Origin: Poa pratensis | Lineage: Eukaryota > Streptophyta > Magnoliopsida > Poales > Poaceae | Direction: 5' to 3' | DNA length: 64,000 bases | NCBI GenBank assembly: GCA_947311845.1 | Contig: CAMZMU010000055.1 | Coordinates: 20,516,848-20,580,847 of the forward strand | Part shown: positions 33,565 through 43,337 of the stretch, piece by piece | Layout of the letters: each line of letters begins with the position of its first letter | Numbering within the stretch: the stretch's first letter is position 1 | Notes under the pieces: model-generated | Told to the model about the DNA's origin: nothing | What the model saw: the letters and a program-made list of their open reading frames with translations, nothing else | The model's database searches: none | Made by a program: the position numbers and the translations under genes

Positions 33565-34827
33565 ATGGGGCGAGGTTCCCCTCCCGCTCCACGCCTTGCA
33601 CTCGGGGTGCTGGTCCTGCTCGCGGCGCTGCCTTCCCCGGCGGCTGGGGTCAACGTGACGGCCGTGCTCGCGGCGTTCCCCAACTTCTCCGACTTCACGC
33701 GGCTACTGGCGTCCAGCCCGGTGGCCGGCGAGCTGGCCGGGCGGTCGTCGCTGACGCTGCTGGCCGTGCCGAACGCCAACCTGCCGCGCTCGCCCTCCGC
33801 ATTCGCCGCGGCCTCCGGTGCCGACCTCGCCGACGTGCTGCGGTACCACGTCCTCCTCGAGTACCTCTCCCCGTCCGTCCTCGCCCGCCTTCCCGCCTCG
33901 GGGAAGCTCGTCACGACGCTGTTCCAGACCACCGGGCGCGCCACCTCCGACCTCGGCGCCGTCAACCTCACGGCCGTGGCCGCGGGCGACAGCTCCACCG
34001 TCGTCGTCCGCTCGCCGGCGCCGTCCCCGGGGTCGTCGAACGCCACCGTCCTTGGCGCCGTCACCGAGCAGCCGTACAACATCAGCGTGCTCGCGGTGGG
34101 CGGCCTCATCGTCCCCTCCGGCTTCGACATCGCGGCGTCCGGCTCCGAGACCCGCCCGTCCCCCGCGGTCAACATCACCCGCGTCCTCACCGACGCGCGC
34201 GGCTTCAACGTGGCCGCCTCCATGCTCGAGGCCTCCGGCGTCGCGGACGACTTCGAGGCCGACGAGCGCGGCGCCGGCGTCACCATCTTCGTCCCCACCG
34301 ACGAGGCCTTCGCCGACCTCCCCGCCACCGACCGCCTCCAGTCCCTCCCCGCCGACCGCAAGGCCCTCGTGCTGCGCTTCCACGTCCTCCACTCCTACTA
34401 CCCGCTCGGCTCCCTCGAGTCCATCGTCAACCCCGTCCAGCCCACGCTCGCCACCGAGTGCACCGAGGCCGGACGCTTCACGCTCAACATCACGCGCTTC
34501 AACGGCTCCGTCGCCATCGACACCGGCGTCGTGCAGGCGTCCATCACCCGCACGGTGTTCGACCAGAATCCCGTGGCGGTATTCGCCGTCTCCAAGGTTC
34601 TGCTGCCCAAGGAAATGTTCGGCCGTGGAAATACTGATACCGCCGCGAGGGCGGTGCCACCGGCCACCGAGGCTCCGGACGTCTCTGGTGGCCTGGGGAC
34701 GCGGCCGGCGAAGCTGTTTTCGCCGCCGGCCCTGCATGGCACGGACATCAAGTCATCGTCGGCATCAGCGAAGCACGCAAATTGGCGGTGTATAGGATTG
34801 GTTTTCCTGCTCCTACCTCTGGTATGA
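33565..34827 (+). CDS. FLA4: Fasciclin-like arabinogalactan protein, FLA4/SOS5 type
   Basis: Single intact exon, 420 residues, the usual FLA4 length. Signal peptide: residues 1-27, with core LALGVLVLLAAL. Fasciclin domain 1 is at about 30-175 (SLTLLAVPN, then VLRYHVLLEYL); domain 2 at about 205-350 (VTIFVPTDEAFADLP, LVLRFHVLHSYYPLGSLES, VFAVSKVLLPKEMF). The Pro-rich spots SPAPSPGSS and AVPPATEAP could carry arabinogalactan, and several N-x-S/T sites are present. The C-terminus is hydrophobic (LVFLLLPLV) after small residues, fitting a GPI anchor. In Arabidopsis FLA4/SOS5 acts at the cell surface in wall integrity, root growth under salt, and seed mucilage. SLESIVNPVQPTLATE in domain 2 closely follows FLA4. 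Coding GC is very high, normal for grass single-exon genes. Confidence 0.93.
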   Translation: MGRGSPPAPRLALGVLVLLAALPSPAAGVNVTAVLAAFPNFSDFTRLLASSPVAGELAGRSSLTLLAVPNANLPRSPSAFAAASGADLADVLRYHVLLEYLSPSVLARLPASGKLVTTLFQTTGRATSDLGAVNLTAVAAGDSSTVVVRSPAPSPGSSNATVLGAVTEQPYNISVLAVGGLIVPSGFDIAASGSETRPSPAVNITRVLTDARGFNVAASMLEASGVADDFEADERGAGVTIFVPTDEAFADLPATDRLQSLPADRKALVLRFHVLHSYYPLGSLESIVNPVQPTLATECTEAGRFTLNITRFNGSVAIDTGVVQASITRTVFDQNPVAVFAVSKVLLPKEMFGRGNTDTAARAVPPATEAPDVSGGLGTRPAKLFSPPALHGTDIKSSSASAKHANWRCIGLVFLLLPLV

Positions 34828-37800
34828 GGATCCAGGTTGCTCGCTTGCTTTCTCAAAATATGTTATTCTTTTACCATTTACCCTCTCCCTAGGCTGAATG
34901 TGTACACCGGGAATTGAATCGGGAGAGAATTCCGTAGAGTCAATGTAGCAGTAGCAATTATTTTTTGGTTTCTTCACTTGATTAGGGAAATAATAATACC
35001 ATGTGTACAAATCCTTGCAATCGAACAGTGTGTTTGGAGCTTATTCCTCCTCTAGGCTCTAGCTCTGTTTGTCTTTGCACCGAAGCTCACAATTCCAATT
35101 TCACCAAATAGAATCTGGACTCTGTAGTGGAATTAGCACTTGATTACTGCTCCTGCCCTGTTTACCCGGGACTAGTCGGTGGGGTTCCCTGGCTATGAGG
35201 AAACAGATAGAGACAGGCGGGTGGGCAACTGGGCATCAGTGGGAATGGGCTTGCTGGCCAGCCGAGAACGCGGCATGGCCGTCAACCTGCACTAGATTCT
35301 CCCACCTCTCACTGCTGACATCGCCCTACTCTACGCATTGTGTAAATTGTGTAAACGATTGACCAAAGGCCTACCATATACTGATCATTGACTACAATGC
35401 AGGAAGTAAAGTCTGATAAACGCCAACATTTGCTAAAGAGAAGAAATTTTGCATCCTAGACAGCGTAGGAAGTGAAGTCCGATAAGTTACTGACCCTATG
35501 AGCTTGTACTAGTGCTATTATATGCTTGGCAGCACTCCTTTGAAGTCATCCTGGCTACTGTCTGAACACTTCACACAACATGTAGAGCGAGAGACAGTTG
35601 TCGATATGTCCTTTGTAGCCGTAGTTCTTGTCCGGTTGTTCCCAACATTCGGTGGTGTTTCGTGTTCAGGATGATCTCATTTGCATGTGGTTTTGCTATA
35701 ATTTAGCCGAGTGAGGTCGCCCATGTTTAGTTGATTAGTTCATATAATATCGCCCTAATATATGTAATTCATCCTGTTTCGCGGGTAATTATTTTCTGAA
35801 TACTATCCATGTGAGAGTACTTATTTATCCATTATTTCCAAAGTCGCACCCATGTGTTGTCTATTTATTATACTAGTTTGTATGAACTGAACTCAGACTG
35901 AGTCTATAAGGAAAATCTACCCGAACAAACATTTGAAAGTCAATGTCATTTGATTTTTATCAAGAAAGAATTCTTTGATCATTACATTTGTTGAACGATT
36001 GACTATTCAATGAGTGAGCACCATCTCTACCACAGTAAAACATGAAAGAAAGGAATAAATGTTCAGGTCTGGGATGTATTCAGATTGAGGGCACATTCAT
36101 CATATAAACTGAGTTATTTCGTGTCAGGCAAAAGAAATGAGGTGTGACACTGTCTCCAGTGGGTGGGTTTTTTTCTCCTGGTCAAGATTGAGATTGGTCT
36201 TGCCATGATGATTGCTGGTGTGCTGGAGAGACAAATCACTGGTTCAGTTAATCATTGTGGGTTGCCCATGTACAGTCTACAATAAAATGAAATGGTCCAT
36301 AAAAGTACTGTTTCATGCATTTGCATCTATGTCTTGCCCTCTCTGATGTAGTATTCATCGTGCTCTCGAGTACTGTCAACCCCACCGTTGTACTATTTAT
36401 TTTGCCTCCTATGTGTACATGCCTCTCTGATGTGGGCAACTAATGTGAGATTGCTTACATTTATGAGATAGTTGGTCTTCATCAGTAATGAATAAAAGTT
36501 GCACATCTTTTTTTCCCAAGAGTTTGATTTTCCCAAGCTCGTTATCTGAATTTACTCCCCTTTTATTTAAGTTCAGTTCTATCTCTTTTGCGCAACTGAA
36601 CCACTCAAGTACCACTGTACCACAAGTGTGTGCAAGGACCAGCCTGAGGTTGGATGGTTTGGAAGGTGGTTGTATTTCCCAGCCCACCATTTTGGCTGAA
36701 TATTCCTTCAATGGGAGGCAATGTTCCTGTCGAAAGTTCTACAAGTGTGCAACAATACAGCGGTAAGTGAAATTCATTTTGTTGTTCCATGTATATGAGA
36801 TAAATATTATGCTTCACCCCTGGTTTCCTTTGAGATGAACTATTGTGTTCACTGCTGCGACATAAATTATGCACACTGGAATTCACTATATGCTCCACCA
36901 AAAGAACTGCACACCTATGATGTACTTTTTTTTTGAAATTCACCTATGATGTACTTAGTTGTAGATTTTTTATAAATAATGTGAAAACAGATTAAATCCG
37001 TGTTTTTAGTGGTATATGGTAGCAATTTTTTCGTTCTTTTGCTAGTAATGTCCAAATTAAGGAGGAGATGACATCACATTGGTGTAGAAAGTAGTCTTTT
37101 GTAGATCAGTGGAGTTCAAGGAAGAGTAAAATTTTCTTCTACATTATTAGCCATAACAGTTTTGTAAGATTGTTTAGGCTGACTTTGACGGACTTGAAAG
37201 ATGTGAAAGAATACATCTTAGACATACCACATGCTAGAAATTCTTAGATGGAGAAATGGTGTGAAGCCACTTCAGATGATCCAAACTAGTAGAACACATT
37301 TCATGTCAGTTGCCGGTTTTTGATTGATACATCATTCTGCTGTATTTTTTGATGATTAGCTTCTGGTGTCGGAACCAGCTGCAATAAGTTCTGTAGCTGG
37401 CACGAATTGTTTGATTTTGTTAGGAAAATGGAAGTGCTTACTAGCTGGCTCCAGTGACATCATCTACTCTCCTTGATAGCCACAATTATCGACTGGCTCC
37501 TGAAGAAAATAAATGATTTCTGATTACTCACAGAACCTCTGGTTTCTGAACCCTCGCAGCTATTCTTTAAGATTACAGATATGACTTCCTGTTTTTAATT
37601 ATTTACCTACTCTGCTGTAAGTGATCTGCGTGATGTTTTTATTACTCACTTACGCTTAATTCTCCTATAAGTGAGCTGCATTCTTTTTCGTTTGCTTTGG
37701 GATGTGTTTGCTTAATTCGTTATAGTTACTTATGTGTACATACCCACTTTTGAGAATTACTGGAATTATATGTGTGCGCAAAGGGATACGCTCTAACGCT

Positions 37801-37980
37801 GATAACATTAGTTTTGTAAATACATAAGTATCTTGTGACCTTGTTGGCAGAGCCAGCTGAACATTATCTCTTCCTGCTGTGCATTTTCTAGAGGCAGGTG
37901 GAGAATTAGAGATGCCTTACTTTCCCCTAGCTACTAGTAGTAGTAACAGTTGTTGTAATTTTCAAATAGTAGATTGAAAA
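34828..37980. other. Long intergenic region
   Basis: The first few hundred bases are the FLA4 3' flank. The rest is AT-rich. A minor open stretch near 36690-36762 (RQCSCRKFYKC) followed by GTAAGT looks faintly like part of a GRF-type zinc finger, but no intact continuation is found. A 13-bp micro-retroposon is at 36928-36940. Confidence 0.4.
36928..36940 (-). mobile_element. Micro-retroposon (13 bp) with 16-bp target duplication
   Basis: CACCTATGATGTACTT is present at 36912-36927 and 36941-36956, separated only by T7 plus GAAATT. On the minus strand the insert reads AATTTC then A7, a LINE-like tail with no body. Confidence 0.7.
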
Positions 37981-37984
37981 CAGT

Positions 37985-38346
37985 TGGTATCCAGTTCGCA
38001 CGCGGAAAGTAGTAGCTGAAAAAATAAGGGTTTTAGGCATGGTTGAACTTGCATTGACAGTTTCTGCATATTGTTTTTGCTGGGAAGATAATTTACGCTG
38101 GCATGTTTGACAAACTGGTATGAAACGCGAATTTGGGTATCCTCCTGATAAATAAACTTTTCCCTGCCTCTATAGAATGTAGTCCAGTTTGCTTCATTTA
38201 TCCCTTCGGCCATGTGCCGCTGGCCCCTCGGACGGATCGTGTGATTTATTTCCCGTCAAACTGAGAACGGAGCAACGGCCAAAGTGCAGGTAGCTGCTGA
38301 GCGGAACCTGCTCCAGGAAAGGAACCAACATTCTGTACAAGTGCAA
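37985..38346. repeat. Dispersed duplication, copy A (3' side of NudC gene)
   Basis: About 350 bp from GCGGAAAGTAGTAGC to ACCAACATTCTGTACAAGTG, shared with 39776-39806 plus 41637-42007. Shared landmarks: TTTTAGGCATGGTTG, TTCGGCCATGTGCCGCTGGC and GGAACCAACATTCTGTACAA. Several small indels separate the copies. Confidence 0.8.
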
Positions 38347-38639
38347 CAATAGGTATGGAAACACACTAAAAAACAGAGCTTGCATGATTTAAGTTACAAA
38401 ATACTAACTGCATAGGCACAAGTTCAGCAATAGGTAGGTGGAATGGATTACATTAAGTAAACTTAGTCTAAAAAAAAGTAAACTAGATATGATCCTCCAT
38501 TGTATCCCATTTAACAGGGCCCAGCGATGTTACAAATTCAAAGTAGGCAAAACATTATGACCTTAGACATGAGCTACAGGTGGCCTGAATTCTAAGTAGA
38601 TAATGGAGCATAGACTAAGCCGCAGCTGTTACAAATTCA

Positions 38640-39320
38640 TCAGAAGTTCTTCATCACTAAGCTGATTAGGGCCTCATTGCCTCTGGTCCAACTAGCATCA
38701 AGCAAATTTCGCCCCGAGAAGTCCATCTCCGGGTGCTGAGCCCTGAACTTCTTGAGCATCTCATCCTTTTGCATCTCGTCGCTTGTCGGGAGACCCATCT
38801 GCTTCTGACGCTGGTCAAACATCATCTTCTCCACAGTTTGCCTAGTCTCAGGATCCAAATCAGAAAGCTTGCTACTCTCCGGCTCCACGCGTTGGGTGTC
38901 GACTTGAGGGTCGCCCTTGATCACAGATTTCCACCACTCCATTTGATTCTGCTTCGTGAGCAATATAGACAGGTACTTCCCATCCTCAATGCTCCAGAAA
39001 CAGTCCCCAACTTTGACCGATTTGTGAAGCTCACCGTCGATGATCGGAGGCTGGCCCTTCAACCCCACCTTGAGATGATCCTTCTTGATCTCACAGACGA
39101 CGAACCGTGATTTGGTTCCTTCCGGAAGAGGGACAGAGAGATTAACCTCCGGTAGCTGCTGAGTCCAGGAGTACTTCTCCAGGTCAAGTCCGTTGCCAGC
39201 GTTTGGTTTGTTGTCTGTGAGATTAACCGGTGCCGCCTTCTCCTCCGTCACCAGCGACGCCGCCGCCTGCTGCGGCTGCGGCGACGCCTCCTCCTCCTGG
39301 ATGTCGGAGATGATCGCCAT
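38640..39320 (-). CDS. NudC domain protein, BOBBER-like small co-chaperone
   Basis: 226 residues, no intron. The N-terminal 45 residues are acidic and Gln/Ala-rich. A p23/CS domain covers about 46-135: [19 protein letters not shown], then [38 protein letters not shown] and [11 protein letters not shown]. It ends with the conserved NudC tail: [20 protein letters not shown], then [20 protein letters not shown] and HPEMDFS. NudC/BOBBER proteins bind partly folded clients, work beside Hsp90/Hsp70 and protect plants from heat. Homologues, as I recall them, stop just after the MDFS motif; here about 20 further residues follow ([20 protein letters not shown]), so the original stop may be lost. The start at 39318-39320 matches the family N-terminus. 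The 5' flank to about 39560 is UTR/promoter. Confidence 0.9.
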   Translation of the reverse strand: MAIISDIQEEEASPQPQQAAASLVTEEKAAPVNLTDNKPNAGNGLDLEKYSWTQQLPEVNLSVPLPEGTKSRFVVCEIKKDHLKVGLKGQPPIIDGELHKSVKVGDCFWSIEDGKYLSILLTKQNQMEWWKSVIKGDPQVDTQRVEPESSKLSDLDPETRQTVEKMMFDQRQKQMGLPTSDEMQKDEMLKKFRAQHPEMDFSGRNLLDASWTRGNEALISLVMKNF

Positions 39321-39775
39321 GGCCGCCGCTACCTGTTTGCTACTCTAGGGTTTCGATTCGAGGACTCGCTCGCGTGCCGAGATCGATCTCAGATTGGGGC
39401 GGCTTTTGGATGCAGACGACTCGACGGCTCGAGGAGGCTTTGGCCTTGGTTTATATTGAGACCTCTGCGGCCGGCCCCGGCTTTGGTCTCGAAGATTCTT
39501 GAGAAAACCGGAGTGGGCTTGTATTCGGTTCCGAATTCGTGCTGGGATCGGACGTGTGATGGCTGATGCTACTTCCAGAAAACCAATTATCTTCCCGCAA
39601 AACAACGATCGCTAAGAAAACGAGCCAAAAAAACCAATCTAGGAAACCAATCACGATTGATACAAAAACGCCCCCGTTGCCCCGACCGAGTCGAGTTCAG
39701 ACTCGTACTCGTACACCGAGCGCACACCAATCCATCGCTGAACCAACCATGTGATGATGACTTACAAGTTCAAGT
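39321..39775 (-). promoter_or_regulatory. NudC gene 5' UTR and promoter region
   Basis: Minus-strand upstream DNA. AGGGTTTCGATTCG-type sequence near 39346-39360 (plus strand), i.e. AAACCCTAG on the minus strand, is a common motif near plant translation-related gene starts. No other gene. Confidence 0.35.
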
Positions 39776-39815
39776 GCGGAAAGTAGTAGCGGGAAATGTA
39801 TCAGTAAAGACTTTT

Positions 39816-40167
39816 GGCTCCCGAGCACCAGTGCTCCCTCCAAATTAAAAAAAAATCGAAAATCATATTTATGAGTTTTAAAAAATTCTGAAAAAAATCC
39901 GGATGTAGACAATAGTATATCCCACGAACGTGAAAAATATCAAAATGACAAATTGTGGATCTAAATATATCTATTTTCAAATCTCTAAGTTTGACCAGGT
40001 TTTGTTATTTTTGTGTAGCCCATAATATAAAGTATTTCTTATTGACATTTTGCATGTTTATGGGATACAACATTGGCTACGCCCGTGATTTTTTTCAGAA
40101 TTTTTTGAAACACACAAATATAGTTTTCGATTTTTTTTAAGTGGACGGAGCACTGTAACCCGAGAGC
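39816..40167. mobile_element. Long-arm MITE, about 352 bp
   Basis: Inverted arms of more than 100 bp: GGCTCCCGAGCACCAGTGCT at the left matches, reverse-complemented, GCTCTCGGGTTACAGTGCTC from the right end, and inner AATTCTGAAAAAAATCC blocks pair too. The flanks AAAGACTTTT and AAAGAACACT are only a partial match, so the target duplication is uncertain. It is inserted within copy B of the local duplication. Confidence 0.7.
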
Positions 40168-40191
40168 AAAGAACACTTTCCGGAAATGTAA

Positions 40192-41633
40192 GGGCAACTC
40201 CAGTGGCGCTACGCATTGAGTTCGCCCGTGTCTGTTTACGTCGTTCTGAACCAAAAACACGGCTCAACGCGGCGATGCAAATCGACGCCGAGTCCGTTTT
40301 GTGTCCGTTGCTCGTTCATCGCGACCCAATCCCGGGCCAAGTTTGGGATAGCTTTGCGTCGCCGTGGACCCAGTTGCCCCCATGTCTCCAATCCTAAGAC
40401 TATATAATGTCATGCGTGTGTAGGGGGAGGGGGGGCGTCCCAGTGCACCTCACCGCCTGCCCCCACACTCTGGTAGAAACCCTACCACCGCCACCACAAT
40501 GCCGCTCAGCTAGACGGGAAAGCACGACCGGGAGGCGAGCTCCTCATCGGGCCGCCACCACAATGCCGCACCAGCCGCAAGAGCCACACCAGCGGCCGCA
40601 TTCACCGCCGTGCCGTTCAAGCTTTCACCGCCGTGTTGTTCAAGCTTTCACCGTCGGTGGAGCGCGACCAGCGCATGCGGCAGGGGCCGGAAGAAACGCC
40701 CCGGCTAGTGATACTGGGAAACTGCCATCCCATTGCCGTGGTCGGACATCCACCTCCCCGACCACTGTCACCTGAATCCGGAGAGGATTCCGGTGTCTCC
40801 CGTTCCGTCAAGCGGAACAACTCGTGCGAGGGAGATTCGAAAGCACAGGGCCCAGCTCCTCGCGGACCTCGTCAATCACCCGACATTCGCCGAGGATAGT
40901 CCATATTGGGACACGTGTTCGACGACGAGCACGACATGCACCGCTGGGCGTACTTCGGTGCTCACACCGCACGCAGCGGGCCCCGTGCTCCTCCATCGTC
41001 TTCCCCACGTTGCGGTCGTGCTCCGCCACGTTCACGTGCTCCTGCTCGCGGTCGTTTTCCACCGGTGCCCGTGGTGGTGGGGGAGGAGGAAGATGACCCC
41101 GAGTACAGGACGGCCGTGGAGAACTCTCTCTCCTATCTATCGACACCGACGAGTTGGCCCGCTGGGACGGGCTCGGCACGGTGCTCCACCAGTCGGCCAT
41201 GCAGGCGGCGACGGAGGCGAAGTAACAGCAGTACCAGCAGGAGTCGGACCAGCACATGGAGCGCCGGCCTGGTTCGCGCCGCTGCTTGGCGGTCGTGGTC
41301 GTGGACCAACGACCCCTCTGCGCTGCTCCCGGACCAGGACCAGGGGTCGGCCACCCCTCCGCGCTTGTCGGTAGCAGCGCCACCGACACATCTCTATCAG
41401 GCACCGGACTACGCCATTCTCGATCCATCTTACGACGAGGAGTAGGCTACGGTGACCGGTAGGCGGCGGCGATCTATCTAACTTTTTATTTTATATTTTT
41501 ATTAAATGTAAAAATTGGCCGTTTAGGCCCCCTATCTATAAATGAAAAAAAATGCGTCGCCGCATTGGGTGTACTGGTCGGCATTGGGTGTACTGGTCGG
41601 GACGACGTTTACGTCTTGCAATCGGAGTTGCCC
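40192..41633. mobile_element. Harbinger-type non-autonomous element, 1.44 kb
   Basis: Ends GGGCAACTCC and GGAGTTGCCC are inverted repeats, flanked by TAA at 40189-40191 and 41634-41636. The interior is GC-rich with coding-like composition (for example HIGTRVRRRARH and VFDDEHDMHRWAYF in different frames at 40890-40960) but no intact transposase. A 19-bp unit is exactly repeated head-to-tail at 41562-41580 and 41581-41599. It interrupts copy B of the local duplication. Confidence 0.8.
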
Positions 41634-41636
41634 TAA

Positions 41637-42007
41637 GCTTTTTAGGCATGGTTGGACTGCATTGAGAGTTTCTGCACATTGTTTACGCTGGCGTGTTTGA
41701 CGAACTATCAATATCCTGATAATTACACTTTCCACTGCCTCCTCTATAGTCTGTAGTCCAATTTGGTCCAGGATAAGCGATGCCTCATTTTCACCTTCGG
41801 CCATGTGCCGCTGGCACCTTTGATGGATCACATGATTTCTCTGAATCATGTTCAATCGGTATTTTTGACTTAGTTTGCGGATTGTGTGAATTTATTTTCC
41901 CATTCACGTTCAGTATCAAACTGAGGACGGACGAACACAGTTCAGACGGCCACGCAGCTGGCTGAGCGAAACCTGGTCCAGGAATGGAACCAACATTCTG
42001 TACAAGT
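41637..42007. repeat. Dispersed duplication, copy B main part
   Basis: Matches copy A (38030-38346). Its left part lies at 39776-39806, separated by a MITE and the Harbinger element, so the insertions came after the duplication. It ends at the Stowaway remnant. Confidence 0.75.
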
Positions 42008-42012
42008 ACATA

Positions 42013-42118
42013 CTCCCTCCGTTTCGAATTAGATGACTTCCATTTATCCAAATATGGATGTATCTAGACATCTATTGATACATCCTCATATGGACAAATG
42101 AAAGTCATCTAATATAAG
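42013..42118. mobile_element. Stowaway MITE, right terminus lost
   Basis: Starts with CTCCCTCCGTTTCGAATTAG after TA, the Stowaway terminal motif. The arm ATTAGATGACTTCCATTTATCC pairs with AAATGAAAGTCATCTAAT at 42097-42114, but the matching ACGGAGGGAG end is absent. Confidence 0.75.
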
Positions 42119-42248
42119 CGTGTTCATCGGCAACGTCAGCAAACAACTGACCTTGCTCACGCACGCCTTTTTCTTCAGACAAGACACGGCGACATACTAG
42201 TACAGTGCAGGGGAGAGGCGAACGACTCAATCCCTCACCAAGTTCCGA

Positions 42249-43337
42249 TCACTGGCTGAGCAGCAGCATCGCCTCCGGCCGCCGCTGCCCGAAGCCGTGG
42301 AACGGGTGGCGGTGGTGCCGCTCCTCCAGTTCCACCACCACAGCCTCCTCGCGCCCGCTCCTCGACTCGGGCTGTCTCGGTGCGATCAGGTTCTCCTTGT
42401 CCTCATCCTCACCGTCGTCCTCCTTCCACCGCCAGTCCTGCTCGTACTGCGAGTGGCTGCGCCCGTACACATGCGGCGCCGCGCCGTCCTCACCCCACAG
42501 CTGCGCGCGCGAGCTGCTGCCGCTGCCGCTTTTGAGGTTGAAGCTGCCGAATCCCTTAATCTCGCGCGCCACCTTGCGCGCCCGCTCGCGCTCCTCCTCC
42601 AGGAACGGGCCGCGCTCCATCAGCTTCAGCACGCGCTCCGACTTGGCCTTCACCGTCAGGCCCCAGTTGAAACTTCATCATAGCGAATGAACTCCCGTTA
42701 GAAATTCAGGGACTGAATTGTCGCAGAGAAATTAAACAGAAGAAAAATTCGAACCCTTTTTCGTCGATGTGCTGGAAGGTGGCCATCTGCTGGATGGCGT
42801 CCCTGTCCTTCTGGAACTCCGACGCGACGCTGCGGGGCCCGTGGGTGAGGAGGTGCTCCAGGAGGAGCAGCGCCTTGTACGCCTCTCGCCACTGCCTTCT
42901 GTCGAACGTCGCCAACCTGAGGATTTGATTCGATCTGTCAGATTAAGCTACATATATACACGGGGAGCAGAGAAGGGTTGATCCGGCGAGGACCAGCTAC
43001 CTGGTGTGGAGGATGTCGGAAATCCTGAGGTACTCGTCAATCTCGAAGGCCTGCCGCGCGATGAGGCTCATCGTCTTGGCGTTAGGCGGCGACGCGTCCC
43101 CGTTCGTCGCCTCCTCCGTCATCCTGCACCACAACCAGGACCACCGCTTCCTTATTAGCAGAGCAGCGAGTACGTAAAACACACCAGGTCGAAGAGGAAT
43201 AATTGATTGATCGGAGAGGGGTTCACGTACAGCTGCGTCGGTGTGACGTCGGTGAGCGCGAGCCGCGCGGAGCGGATCTTGCCGGTGAGGTAGGAGGAGG
43301 CCTGCCGCTTGAGCTCGTGGAAGAAGGGCGCGTCCAT
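42249..43337 (-). CDS. ENTH-domain (epsin-like) clathrin adaptor, four exons
   Basis: Exons on the minus strand: 43231-43337, 43001-43123, 42755-42916, 42249-42672; the spliced length is 816 nt (271 residues plus stop) and every junction keeps frame. The ENTH domain fills residues 1 to about 160: FFHELKRQASSYLTGKIRSA, then ARLALTDVTPTQLMTEEATN, IARQAFEIDEYLRISDILH, YKALLLLEHLLTHGPRSVAS and QHIDEKGFNWG. ENTH proteins bind phosphoinositides and help form clathrin vesicles at the plasma membrane or trans-Golgi. A coiled, charged segment follows (FLEEERERARKVAREIKGFG). The tail is short, with Ser/Gly, Asp/Glu and Arg/His-rich parts, and I see no clear clathrin box or NPF motif. It resembles the short plant ENTH/VHS proteins rather than full epsins. 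Confidence 0.9.

Noticed and set aside
33703..34737. 344-codon minus-strand and 325-codon second plus-strand frames over FLA4
   Set aside because: Extreme GC at third positions of FLA4 suppresses stops in other frames; sequences are Arg/Gly/Ser/Pro low complexity.
36690..37400. Possible GRF-type zinc-finger gene (RQCSCRKFYKC then a CNKFCSWHE stretch)
   Set aside because: The two pieces cannot be joined in one open frame with the visible splice sites; evidence is too weak for a gene call.
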